From the NCBI GenBank assembly GCA_024998565.1, contig JACOEM010000001.1:248001-312000 (forward strand): a stretch of 64,000 bases of DNA, given 5' to 3'. Under the pieces are notes generated by a model, which saw only the letters and a program-made list of their open reading frames with translations, had not been told where the DNA came from and ran no database searches. A program made the translations under genes and the position numbers. This DNA is from Nitrospira sp. (GTDB lineage Bacteria > Nitrospirota > Nitrospiria > Nitrospirales > Nitrospiraceae). How positions within the stretch are numbered: the first letter of the stretch is position 1; every line of letters starts with the position of its first letter. Below are positions 42,920-50,566 of the stretch, piece by piece.

Positions 42920-43660
42920 CTAGCTGCGAGCTGCCACAAACTTAGAAGGAGACAGTCCTTCAAGTTCCGTGTCACTCGCCAACATCCGGGTGTTGGGATC
43001 TAGCTTTAATATCTCGATGATCGCTTCCCTGGTGACAGCCAACCATCGCAGCCAATTTCCCACGCTCTCTCGAATCATGTTCAGCACATCGAGTAGCAGC
43101 TTGTTCTGTTCGTAGATCTTGTAATCTTCCGGGAACACGCGCTTGGCACGCGCCTCAAGTGCCCTGGTCTTCACGTCCTCACTGACCATCTGTCCAACTG
43201 GAGCGTCCAGAAGAGCCAGCAGGGTTTCGTCTCCGTCGTGTTCAGCGGCATGAAGAAACACAGCATCCCGTTCCGGCTGAGTCATATCGACATAGTGGCC
43301 CCGAATCTCCTGTTCCCGGAGGAACTGAATCGTTTCATCCCGCTTTGGTCGCACCACGGTAAAGAGGCGAGTCGATAACTGTCTCAGGTGGTCCTCGATC
43401 TCTCCGATCTTGACCCCAAACCCTTTGAAACCTGCCAACGCCTTCGTAGCTTCTTCAGCGAGTTTCGCCCGCTTGCCTTCGTCGCTCATGAAGCGATCGG
43501 CCGTGATGCGCTTCTCGATGACTTCATAACTTTCGACGTTCTTCAGCACGCCGCCAAGTAGCTCTGTTCGACGGTTCAGGAAAGGTGTCTCCATGTTCCG
43601 CCGGTTGTAATTGATCATCTCGTTCGAGATGAGAATCCTGAGTGATGGTGTGTTTAACAT
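42920..43660 (-). CDS. Hypothetical phage-element protein
   Basis: 246 residues, mostly helical. The middle part has heptad-like segments (VRPKRDETIQFLREQEIRGH) and the C-terminal half is amphipathic. No signal peptide. No recognised family. It is downstream of the gp10-like and tape-measure genes on the same strand, so it could be a tail-related gene or a cargo gene; the evidence does not decide. Confidence 0.5.
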   Translation of the reverse strand: MLNTPSLRILISNEMINYNRRNMETPFLNRRTELLGGVLKNVESYEVIEKRITADRFMSDEGKRAKLAEEATKALAGFKGFGVKIGEIEDHLRQLSTRLFTVVRPKRDETIQFLREQEIRGHYVDMTQPERDAVFLHAAEHDGDETLLALLDAPVGQMVSEDVKTRALEARAKRVFPEDYKIYEQNKLLLDVLNMIRESVGNWLRWLAVTREAIIEILKLDPNTRMLASDTELEGLSPSKFVAARS

Positions 43661-43697
43661 AGGGTCTGGAACCTCCTTGGTTGTTGTGAATGCCTGT

Positions 43698-44180
43698 TCA
43701 AGCTCCTGTCAGCCTGTTCAGGTTGTTGGTGACTTCCATGAGTGATAGCGCCATCATGCCCCGTGGCGCTTGCCGGCTGGAGCCCTTCTCTAACTCCACG
43801 ATGTAGGGCAGATTGTTGGTGATATAGATCGGGGGAAGCCGTTTCCTCGCATCGGCGCCATAGGTCGCGAGTACTGTTGCAGCCTTGAGGCCGCTCAGCT
43901 GCTCGCCGGTATACGCCCCCTCAGGCATCACCCGAAGATCAGGCGCACCGATGGCAATATTCCAAGAGGCGCGAGCGCGTCCGGTGTCCACTGGCGTCTT
44001 TTGGATGATCCGCCTGAACAGATCGACCGCAACCCGCTTGGTGAGGATTGCTCCATCAAGTTCTACTTTTTGCGCGAACCGTTTGAGGGCGCGTTCAAAT
44101 TTTGGATAGTCGGCCTTCAACATCGATTCAGGCCCTTCCGTTTGCAAAATCGGTTTAGCATTGGTGCTGATCTCCTGCAT
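43698..44180 (-). CDS. HK97 gp10-like tail/neck protein
   Basis: 160 residues. The core has the gp10-type pattern TPVDTGRARASWNIAIG and later ITNNLPYIVELEKGSSRQAP (about residues 60-145), matching the family that forms the tail-to-head connector or tail completion ring of siphophages. Start codon uncertain: no good ribosome site. Directly follows the tape-measure gene in transcription order. Confidence 0.8.
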   Translation of the reverse strand: MQEISTNAKPILQTEGPESMLKADYPKFERALKRFAQKVELDGAILTKRVAVDLFRRIIQKTPVDTGRARASWNIAIGAPDLRVMPEGAYTGEQLSGLKAATVLATYGADARKRLPPIYITNNLPYIVELEKGSSRQAPRGMMALSLMEVTNNLNRLTGA

Positions 44181-44230
44181 TCATGCCGGTTCTAGCCTCT
44201 TGTGTTCCGAACAGTCTCTTCGGCTTCACC

Positions 44231-46588
44231 TTAGCCGCGCCTCACGGGTACGCGATTCGCGCCGAATTGTTTCATGAATGGATCATATTCCCCATTTCTC
44301 ATGCCGCGCTTGACCACGTTGTTAATAAACACGTCGATCTGCGGATTCCCATCCGGCCCTTGTCGCGTTTCGGTCTGCACGTCCGCATTCGCGGAGTTAT
44401 GCACGTTCACCGTGACCGGCATGGACATGGTTGTTGAAGGCCGCTGGGGGGTGAAGTGATCACCTCTCCATTCCACCGGAATGGAACGGCCGTTCGGCAA
44501 TGGAACGATGGCTTCTCTGTATCGACCTTCCCCGGCAATCGCGGGACCATCCGTGATTCCCCCATCGGCGAAGCCTTTCATTCCCAACAACGAGGCCGCG
44601 TTGAATCCGCCAGCTGGTATGGCACCGCCACCGCTACTGAACAGACCAGGCAGCGCATCAAGCCCCGTCAGTAGGCTTCGACTGATGAGCTTCGAGCCCA
44701 CATCCGCCACCATGTTCTTCATAAAGTCAGTGAGCCCTTGCAGGACATCTTTCAGCCCTTTGACCTTTCCCTCCATCGCATCGAAGAAGAACGTCTTGAA
44801 GCTTTGTTGCATAGCTTGAGCGACGGATCGGGCCTGATCTGCGCCAAGCCCGAACATGCTTTGATCTTGGACATACCGTTTCATCGACTTGGCAAATCCG
44901 CCAAAGAAGTCATCGGAGAACTTCTCCGACACCGCCCGTTGATCCGCCAAAGCCCCCATCATGATCGTGGTGACTTGGTCCCAGGTGTATCGTGTGTTTT
45001 CCAGCAATTCAGCCGCACGGATGCTGTCGCCATTCCTCCAGGCGTTCAGCACCTTCTCCGCTGTCTCAAAGGTGACATCCAACTCCTTTGCGAGAGTGGC
45101 CCTCACGAGGTCATATTGAGTCGTAAGTTGATTCTCGCGGGAGGTGCCGTAGGCCTCTTGGAACTTGGCAAGGTTCTGGTAATACGCAATCGTGTCATCT
45201 TGGGATTTGTGCCGAAGGTCTTCCTCAACTTTGAAAGTCGAGATCAACCCATCCGTAATCTGTCGCCCCATTTGCTCTTGCAGGCTACCCTGCAGGACCT
45301 TCTGTTCCTCTAGGAATTCGGTTGAAGCATGATTGAACTCCTGTACGCTCTTCGCCACTTCCGCATTGATCGATGCGACTTTGGTCTTATAGGTTTCTTC
45401 CGCTTTGATCTTTTCCTCTGTGGTTTCGAAGCCCAACGCAATACGGGCGTGATACGTCTCTGTTTCCAGCTGCAGCAGTTTGCTTTGCGTTTCTCCCTCA
45501 AGTGCCAGCTCACGCAACTTCGCGTCCTGCTGAGCCTTGAGAAAGTCCAGTGCGCCCACACCGGCCCCGACTCCCTGTTGCCCCTGCTGCTGATCAAATC
45601 CCAGCAGCCTGCTTTGATGCTGTAATCCCGAAATGGTGCTGTTACGTTCCGCCTCGATCTGCGCCCGCATACGCTCAGCGCTACCCTCAGCTTGAATCGC
45701 CCGCAGCTTAGGATCGAGCTGAAAGGCCTCTGCGCTGCTCTTTCCCTGCAGGCTCTTGTCCAGCGCCATCGGCTTGAGCGAGAAGAACTCATTAAACTTC
45801 TTCTCGCCTTCTCCGATGATCGGGAGTAGCTGAGTTAATTTGTCGTATAAGTAATTCACGCCTTGATCGGCCAGGAACAAAAGCGACGTGCTGAGCCGAG
45901 ACGCTTCATTCCCCATATCTTTCAACCGCGCTTCCATCTCGGCCATTTTGTCCGCCGAGGAAGGGGCCGAATCTCCGACCTTCTGCATAGTCTTGTCGAG
46001 GCTCTCAAGAATGGCATTCGCTCCCAACGTGGCCCGCTCCTGCTTAGAAATCTGCTCAACGGTGCGATTCGTCGAGACCGCATACCTCCTGACCGTTTCC
46101 TCAAGATCGATGTAAATTCCCTTCGCCTGCAAAGACCGTGAACTCATCGTCGCGGTGGACTGCAACAGCTCGTCAATCGAACTCTTGACGGTACCTCCGT
46201 AAACATCGCTCAACACTTCCCCGGCTGCTGCCATCTTCTCGATCTGATCGGGATTCATACTTTGCATGAGCCCTTTGCTGGCGATCTCAGCCGCTTCAGC
46301 CATGGACAGCTGTCCACCTGTCACACTCTTCAAGCGGCTCACCATGTGATCAGCCGTTTGATTGAACACCCCGGCTTGCCGGTTCAAACGAGCCAGGGTT
46401 TCATCGAATTCAGCCCCTTGCTTGGCCACTCTCCAAGCTTGTTCCATGGTCCGCTCGAACACGAAGACCTTAGCGGACATGCCAACCCAGGAATTGGAAA
46501 TCCTTTGGATGGTGGCCTCCATCGTCGCCGCGCCCTGTTGAAACCCACTCGGATCGATTCGTGTACTTAGAACTGCCTCATCGGACAT
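44231..46588 (-). CDS. Phage tail length tape-measure protein
   Basis: 785 residues. Long heptad-rich helical region from about 250 to 600; an N-terminal segment with MAEAAEIASKGLM; and a C-terminus typical of tape-measure proteins, Gly-rich (GGGAIPAGGFNAASLLGMKG) then an exported-like tail GEGRYREAIVPLPNG. By the usual 0.15 nm per residue, it would set a tail of about 118 nm if still functional. Upstream is a block of small unknown genes, and the gp10-like gene lies downstream. Confidence 0.88.
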   Translation of the reverse strand: MSDEAVLSTRIDPSGFQQGAATMEATIQRISNSWVGMSAKVFVFERTMEQAWRVAKQGAEFDETLARLNRQAGVFNQTADHMVSRLKSVTGGQLSMAEAAEIASKGLMQSMNPDQIEKMAAAGEVLSDVYGGTVKSSIDELLQSTATMSSRSLQAKGIYIDLEETVRRYAVSTNRTVEQISKQERATLGANAILESLDKTMQKVGDSAPSSADKMAEMEARLKDMGNEASRLSTSLLFLADQGVNYLYDKLTQLLPIIGEGEKKFNEFFSLKPMALDKSLQGKSSAEAFQLDPKLRAIQAEGSAERMRAQIEAERNSTISGLQHQSRLLGFDQQQGQQGVGAGVGALDFLKAQQDAKLRELALEGETQSKLLQLETETYHARIALGFETTEEKIKAEETYKTKVASINAEVAKSVQEFNHASTEFLEEQKVLQGSLQEQMGRQITDGLISTFKVEEDLRHKSQDDTIAYYQNLAKFQEAYGTSRENQLTTQYDLVRATLAKELDVTFETAEKVLNAWRNGDSIRAAELLENTRYTWDQVTTIMMGALADQRAVSEKFSDDFFGGFAKSMKRYVQDQSMFGLGADQARSVAQAMQQSFKTFFFDAMEGKVKGLKDVLQGLTDFMKNMVADVGSKLISRSLLTGLDALPGLFSSGGGAIPAGGFNAASLLGMKGFADGGITDGPAIAGEGRYREAIVPLPNGRSIPVEWRGDHFTPQRPSTTMSMPVTVNVHNSANADVQTETRQGPDGNPQIDVFINNVVKRGMRNGEYDPFMKQFGANRVPVRRG

Positions 46589-46639
46589 AGGGCCTCCAGC
46601 GTTTGTAAGTGGCTTGCATGGCTCTGTAACTGTGCGTTT

Positions 46640-46963
46640 TCATGCGTTCAATTTTCCGCCGTCGAACTTCAGCTTCGGCACCTTTGCACTTCCCCCGGCC
46701 CAGAACGGCAGCTCATGCCACTTTGCGCCGTTCACGATGCATTCATGCCAAAGCGGGACAAGTGCCTCCCAGTCTTCCAAAGTGATTTGGACAGGAAACA
46801 CCATCAAAGCATCACCAGGCTTCAGCAGGCCGCACTTGTGGGCCTGATCCACGGCTTCGTCTTCCGTCATTTCTGAAGAGTCATAGTTGACCACCACCCA
46901 GCGAGGCTTCCCACTGGTTTGACCGTCGAGGCGTTCCAGTCTTTTCCGAAGCGATCGATTCAA
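46640..46963 (-). CDS. Hypothetical element protein (RLERLD start)
   Basis: 107 residues from a TTG placed 2 bp after the stop of the 46966 gene, with GGAGG 7 bp ahead. N-terminus LNRSLRKRLERLDGQTSG resembles that of the 47319 gene. The rest, with WVVVNYDSSEMTEDEAVDQA, is unrecognised. Packed tightly in the block upstream of the tape measure. Confidence 0.5.
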   Translation of the reverse strand: MNRSLRKRLERLDGQTSGKPRWVVVNYDSSEMTEDEAVDQAHKCGLLKPGDALMVFPVQITLEDWEALVPLWHECIVNGAKWHELPFWAGGSAKVPKLKFDGGKLNA

Positions 46964-46965
46964 GG

Positions 46966-47322
46966 CTAGGCCTCCGGGTACATCACGGCTACTAGCTCGT
47001 TCCACTCGCTAGAGCCTTTGACGATCCGCAATTCTCGATCGTGGTAATAAATGACGCAGAGCGGCTGCCCCTGGCTCTGCGCCTCTTCCCTCACATACGC
47101 AATCTCTCTCACGTCGATATGCGCCCCCTGAATTCGCAGGTACGTTGAAGGAAGCAGCGCTTGAAGCTCTGTCCATTTGGGGGAGTCAGATCGAATTCGA
47201 AAATGACGGCCGATGTAATACACAACGATCATCGGCGCAGCCTGCTGGTGCTGCGGCTCTTCCTGAATGAAGTCGATCTTTGCTAAATCGATATGCGTAT
47301 CTTCGACCTGAAAAAACTTCAC
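46966..47322 (-). CDS. Hypothetical protein with internal duplication
   Basis: 118 residues made of two similar halves: IDLAKIDFIQEEPQHQQAAP...VVYYIGRHFRIRSDSPKWTELQALLP and IDVREIAYVREEAQSQGQPL...VIYYHDRELRIVKGSSEWNELVAVMYP. Overlaps the 47319 gene by 4 bp (ATGA). A family with the repeated motif is not known to me. Confidence 0.55.
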   Translation of the reverse strand: MKFFQVEDTHIDLAKIDFIQEEPQHQQAAPMIVVYYIGRHFRIRSDSPKWTELQALLPSTYLRIQGAHIDVREIAYVREEAQSQGQPLCVIYYHDRELRIVKGSSEWNELVAVMYPEA

Positions 47323-47564
47323 GATGCCCTCCCTACTTCGAAATTAAGAACCCGCCCGCGCCGTCTGGAAATTGGCCCCGATTCGTACGAAAACCCGCTG
47401 GCCGAATGCCGCATGTTCGCTTCACTTTGTCCGGCCTCGTAGTGCTGCCAGTCCTTCGCCCATTCATCGAATGATGGGTACGTCTCCGGGACAAGAAGAA
47501 ATCCGCCACGATCCTCAGTCCGGACTTCGAGACGTTCCAGCCGTTTAAGCAATCCCTGCTTCAT
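47319..47564 (-). CDS. Hypothetical element protein (RLERLE start)
   Basis: 81 residues. N-terminus MKQGLLKRLERLEVRTEDRG resembles the 46640 gene's start, so the two may share a domain. Remainder unrecognised. Overlaps both neighbours by 4 bp (ATGA), as in phage operons. Confidence 0.5.
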   Translation of the reverse strand: MKQGLLKRLERLEVRTEDRGGFLLVPETYPSFDEWAKDWQHYEAGQSEANMRHSASGFSYESGPISRRRGRVLNFEVGRAS

Positions 47565-47896
47565 GCGTTCACCGTGATGCTGACTCCACCTTCGAATTCA
47601 TTTCCCACGCGCCCGCCTTCGAGCTTCGCAAGGCGAGACTCAAACTCTTCGACCTCAATGCAGTTGATAAGCTGGTTCGCCAGGTAGCCCATGGTGTTGG
47701 CCTTTTTGGTCGAAAGGCGTCCGCGTTTCACTTCCAAGATGCAGAACCGAAGCATCCGGCGAACGTCGCCAATCGTCGCCAGCGCTTGCCAATCCCTCCC
47801 CCCAGTCCTGCCCGCATTGCCTTGATTTGACGCCACGTTATTTGCTCCCTGTGTCATGCCAGCGCTCTTGCGGATCGCGCTCTGTGACTGGTTCAT
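47561..47896 (-). CDS. Hypothetical element protein, helical
   Basis: 111 residues, with the N-terminal part low in structure and a helical core from about 40 to 85 (IGDVRRMLRFCILEVKRGRL, then KANTMGYLANQLINCIEVEE). This pattern recurs in phage-associated small proteins next to tail and terminase genes, though I cannot name it. Start at the Met after GGAAAG; a second Met 39 bp in is also possible. Confidence 0.5.
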   Translation of the reverse strand: MNQSQSAIRKSAGMTQGANNVASNQGNAGRTGGRDWQALATIGDVRRMLRFCILEVKRGRLSTKKANTMGYLANQLINCIEVEEFESRLAKLEGGRVGNEFEGGVSITVNA

Positions 47897-48050
47897 AGGT
47901 CTTTCCAGGTCTCGCCGCCGGTTCGGCTTCCTCGGCCTTCTGAATCAGCAGACTGCCAAGATTCAGCGCAGCCGCCCAAGAAAGCCTGATCTCGTTTCCC
48001 TCGCCTCGAATAATCACCTGATTTCGACTTGGATCAGTGAACACTTGCAT
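47838..48050 (-). CDS. Hypothetical element protein, small
   Basis: 70 residues with a beta-rich start (QVIIRGEGNEIRLSWAAALN) and a charged C-terminus. Overlaps the 47561 gene by 59 bp, more than is usual, so one of the starts may be further downstream. No family. Confidence 0.4.
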   Translation of the reverse strand: MQVFTDPSRNQVIIRGEGNEIRLSWAAALNLGSLLIQKAEEAEPAARPGKTYEPVTERDPQERWHDTGSK

Positions 48051-48319
48051 AGAGCCTCCTTTGTGAACCCCATGGCCTCAGGCCGGCACTTGAGCACCGA
48101 CCTGAGGGGATACTTATCCATGGTAGTCGCCTCCGTTCATGGAGGCGTTCAGACGGGGATGAGCCGTCTGAAGATGTGAAATTTTGACAAATGAACGCGA
48201 AAACGCCGCACCAGCATTGCTTAGGATGGTGCTTCTGCATGAGAGGAGGAGAGGAGATCATCTCTTCTCTCTTCATCTCCTCTCTGCTCTCTTCATCTTT
48301 CACTTCACTTCTGCTCATT

Positions 48320-48799
48320 TCAGTTCATCCGAGGGGTACCCTTTGACCCCCTCCTAGAAGACAAAACCGGCGCTCCTGCTGCGCGTTCGATCAGACTCAA
48401 CACAACCAATCGAGGCATTTCGTAAGTTTCCAATTCGCGCAACTTCCCGTCGCGCCCTGCTTTCTTTTTCGTGTGCCCAAGCTCTGCCAACCAGTACCCA
48501 TGAAAGACTTGAGGCGTCATGCGGTCGCCTCGCTTCGGCTTTCCGCCGTTCGCCAAACACCACACTTCAAAATATTTTGAGCTAGGGCTGATCGGTCCAT
48601 TCTCAGGAGCGGCGAAATACATCGTGACAACTTTCTTCGCCCATCGGGCTGGTTCAACAATCACAAAATCCATTTCAATCTTGTTCCGATTGAAGCGCAC
48701 GACCCTTCTAGATCGCGCATAGCTGATAAGATATTTACCCGCTGGTGGCTGCTCATGGTCTGGTGCCTCTGGCCAATCTTCATCCTGATATTCCGTCAC
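48320..48799 (-). CDS. Hypothetical element protein
   Basis: 159 residues from a GTG with an AGGGCGAAG-type ribosome site; a longer in-frame version would overlap the excisionase-like gene and read as non-coding. N-terminal acidic segment; middle KYLISYARSRRVVRFNRNKI and a VTMYFAAPENG region are beta-rich. Unrecognised. Follows the excisionase-like gene by about 34 bp. Confidence 0.55.
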   Translation of the reverse strand: MTEYQDEDWPEAPDHEQPPAGKYLISYARSRRVVRFNRNKIEMDFVIVEPARWAKKVVTMYFAAPENGPISPSSKYFEVWCLANGGKPKRGDRMTPQVFHGYWLAELGHTKKKAGRDGKLRELETYEMPRLVVLSLIERAAGAPVLSSRRGSKGTPRMN

Positions 48800-48833
48800 G
48801 CTTCGCCCTCTGCCACGTAAGGATGTGCAACGA

Positions 48834-49073
48834 TCACTTCGCCTCTGGTCCCGTGACAGTGGGCCGCAAGGACTCCTTCGGGATTCGCACAAGCCTGCCA
48901 AACCGACGTGATGGCAAGGTGCCTTTTCGGCAGAGGTCATACACCGTGACAAGGCCACTTCTTAGAAACTGTGCCGCTTGAGCCGGTGGAACCCAGTCCG
49001 GAAGGTCATGAAATTGGATCGGCGGGCCAAGTGGTCGACGGGGGCGCTTTGAGGCTGATTTGACGTGCGGCAT
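48834..49073 (-). CDS. Excisionase-like helix-turn-helix protein
   Basis: 79 residues with an AGGAGGAATC ribosome site. Core WVPPAQAAQFLRSGLVTVYD, followed by RRFGRLVRIPKESL: a winged HTH of the MerR/excisionase type that binds near att sites and assists integrase. Basic N-terminus. Suits control of integration or excision. Confidence 0.75.
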   Translation of the reverse strand: MPHVKSASKRPRRPLGPPIQFHDLPDWVPPAQAAQFLRSGLVTVYDLCRKGTLPSRRFGRLVRIPKESLRPTVTGPEAK

Positions 49074-49174
49074 CTGATTCCTCCTTTACATTGAACACAT
49101 GGAATGTGTTCCCGAAAGAAAGGCTACCGCTCGCACAGAAGTTTAAGAATATGTTTTATCGACTGGCGTTAAAG

Positions 49175-49984
49175 CTAAGAAACTGGGGCTAGGGTGGGGT
49201 AAGGAAAATATTGATCCAGATCATCAGGGGGAAAGTTCAGTGCTAGGTAAATCGCTTCATCGTGAAATTGTTTGCCCCGAGGGGCGGCTTGATCATTAGA
49301 TGATTCCAGGTGCTCCCCTAAGAGAACCTTGCCAATCTTCTCATAGGTCACACCTTGATCTCGGGCATCCAGAGTACGCAAATAAAGTGGCCACGCATCT
49401 TTCTTCGGTCGTCTAAACAATTCCTTTCCGAATCGGTGAACTTGCATGTGTTTCAGTAACCGATGAACCATCTTTACTTGTTGGTGGAGAGGACTGGAAA
49501 GGTCGAAGGAGAACATGACTTCATTCTCTTTCAGAACAAAACCTCCAGTACCATCCATAGGACCTTCTAACATTCCGCAGAAGCCTAAAAGGAACTGCAA
49601 ATTAGAAGGAACTCTGATTGATGGATTCGGCAGGAGTCCCCCCGCAAGGCCATATCGCTTGATACGAGACATGGCTGCTGTGAACAATGCCGGATTCTGA
49701 TCGTAGAGGTATACCGCCTCAGCTCGGAAAGCCGGATCGTCTGGTGTGGGAACGTGGATTGCGGGTATCTCTCCAGCGGCTCGCTCAAGCTGCCACCTAT
49801 ACGAGGCTTCCGCGTGAGTTTTCCAATCTTCTCGATAATCAGACAAACGCCGCAAGAATTCCCAACGCCAGAGGGTAAGACTCAATCCCTCTGGCCTGGG
49901 ATACTCGTCCGGATCACGCCAATCCGGAATATTCCAAGGATTCTGTTTGCGAGGCCTTTTTAAGGGCCGGCGAGAAGGTGACAT
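49175..49984 (-). CDS. Element protein with a transcriptional-regulator-like N-terminus
   Basis: 269 residues. N-terminal WRDPDEYPRPEGLSLTLWRW then FLRRLSDYREDW is a small domain that recurs in proteins of integrative elements. The rest is helical and unrecognised (KKDAWPLYLRTLDARDQGVT near the C-terminus). It is the first gene of the leftward block and has a repeated sequence CGTATARCATG at its start. Confidence 0.6.
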   Translation of the reverse strand: MSPSRRPLKRPRKQNPWNIPDWRDPDEYPRPEGLSLTLWRWEFLRRLSDYREDWKTHAEASYRWQLERAAGEIPAIHVPTPDDPAFRAEAVYLYDQNPALFTAAMSRIKRYGLAGGLLPNPSIRVPSNLQFLLGFCGMLEGPMDGTGGFVLKENEVMFSFDLSSPLHQQVKMVHRLLKHMQVHRFGKELFRRPKKDAWPLYLRTLDARDQGVTYEKIGKVLLGEHLESSNDQAAPRGKQFHDEAIYLALNFPPDDLDQYFPYPTLAPVS

Positions 49985-50042
49985 GCTATACGTTTTACAA
50001 ACCCTACTAGCCGAATAGGAAGACTTGTAAACATGTTATACG
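49981..50042. promoter_or_regulatory. Paired repeats at the start of the leftward operon
   Basis: ACATGCTATACG (49981-49992) and ACATGTTATACG (50031-50042) are direct repeats 50 bp apart with one mismatch. Between them, TTTTACAA (49993) and TTGTAAAC (50025) form an inverted pair. The first copy covers the ATG of the 49984 gene. It probably holds promoter and operator elements. Confidence 0.45.
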
Positions 50043-50115
50043 AACTGCTAATAGAGGAAAAGCCGTAACATCGCGCTAATTTGAAAGCAAACCATCCATG
50101 CGTATGAATGTTGCT

Positions 50116-50352
50116 TCATCCCGCCTTCGGCACCAACCTCAACAGTCGTTCGACGAACTCGCGGTCCTTCAGCAATTCCCGCAGAGACGGTACGTTCCCT
50201 TCAGCACTATCTTCAGGCGCCTCTTCCTTCCGGCAGGTGCACCCAGCCAGCACGTACGCCGTCCGCCTCGTTGTGCGGCCACCAGCCAGGATCGACGGCT
50301 CTGCGATGACTCCTCCGCCACAGATAAACGGCCCTATTCCACTAGGGCCCAA
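50116..50352 (-). CDS. Possible small gene ending in attR
   Basis: An open frame of 78 residues whose last codons (VPKAG then stop) are read from the att repeat. The C-terminal SLRELLKDREFVERLLRLVP looks protein-like, but the N-terminus is weak, starts with a TTG and lacks a clear ribosome site. It could also be chance. Low confidence. Confidence 0.25.
   Translation of the reverse strand: MGPSGIGPFICGGGVIAEPSILAGGRTTRRTAYVLAGCTCRKEEAPEDSAEGNVPSLRELLKDREFVERLLRLVPKAG
50119..50137. repeat. attR: 19-bp direct repeat
   Basis: Exact copy of 39211-39229 (TCCCGCCTTCGGCACCAAC). Marks the right end of the element. Confidence 0.9.
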
Positions 50353-50566
50353 TTACATTCCCAATTGTCAATCATCTCTAACCGCCTGCTCCGGCTTGGT
50401 GCTATGATGTGCGGCGTGTATGCCTGTTCACTGGATGGGGAGTGCAACACTTCAAACCTTACGAACGTTCCGCCGAAGCAGTCCTGCCAACCCTCTCGCA
50501 TCCATGCTTGGTGAAGGAACGCCTACTGAGGATGCAACCCGCTGACAACAGACGAAGGAGGCACCT
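50138..50566. other. Intergenic region right of the element
   Basis: No gene is supported apart from the weak frame listed at 50116. A perfect hairpin GGCCCTA-TTCCAC-TAGGGCC (50330-50349) without a T run is present. The end carries GAAGGAGG for the kinase gene. Confidence 0.4.

Larger units (their letters stand above)
39211..50137. mobile_element. Integrated prophage-like element at tRNA-Leu(GAG)
   Basis: About 10.9 kb bounded by exact 19-bp direct repeats. Integrase is adjacent to attL; phage tail genes, regulators and an immunity protein lie within. No terminase, portal, capsid, lysin, holin or replication gene is recognised. It is a decayed prophage or a satellite that uses another phage's head genes. 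Most genes read leftward; only the regulator/immunity block 41605-42794 reads rightward. Confidence 0.9.

Noticed and set aside
48034-48318. Leftward frame of 94 residues in the element
   Set aside because: The start lies in a GA-rich low-complexity run, composition is unlike its neighbours, and it overlaps the 47838 gene.
50330-50349. Hairpin GGCCCTA-N6-TAGGGCC as a terminator
   Set aside because: No T run on either side; kept only as a note in the intergenic entry.
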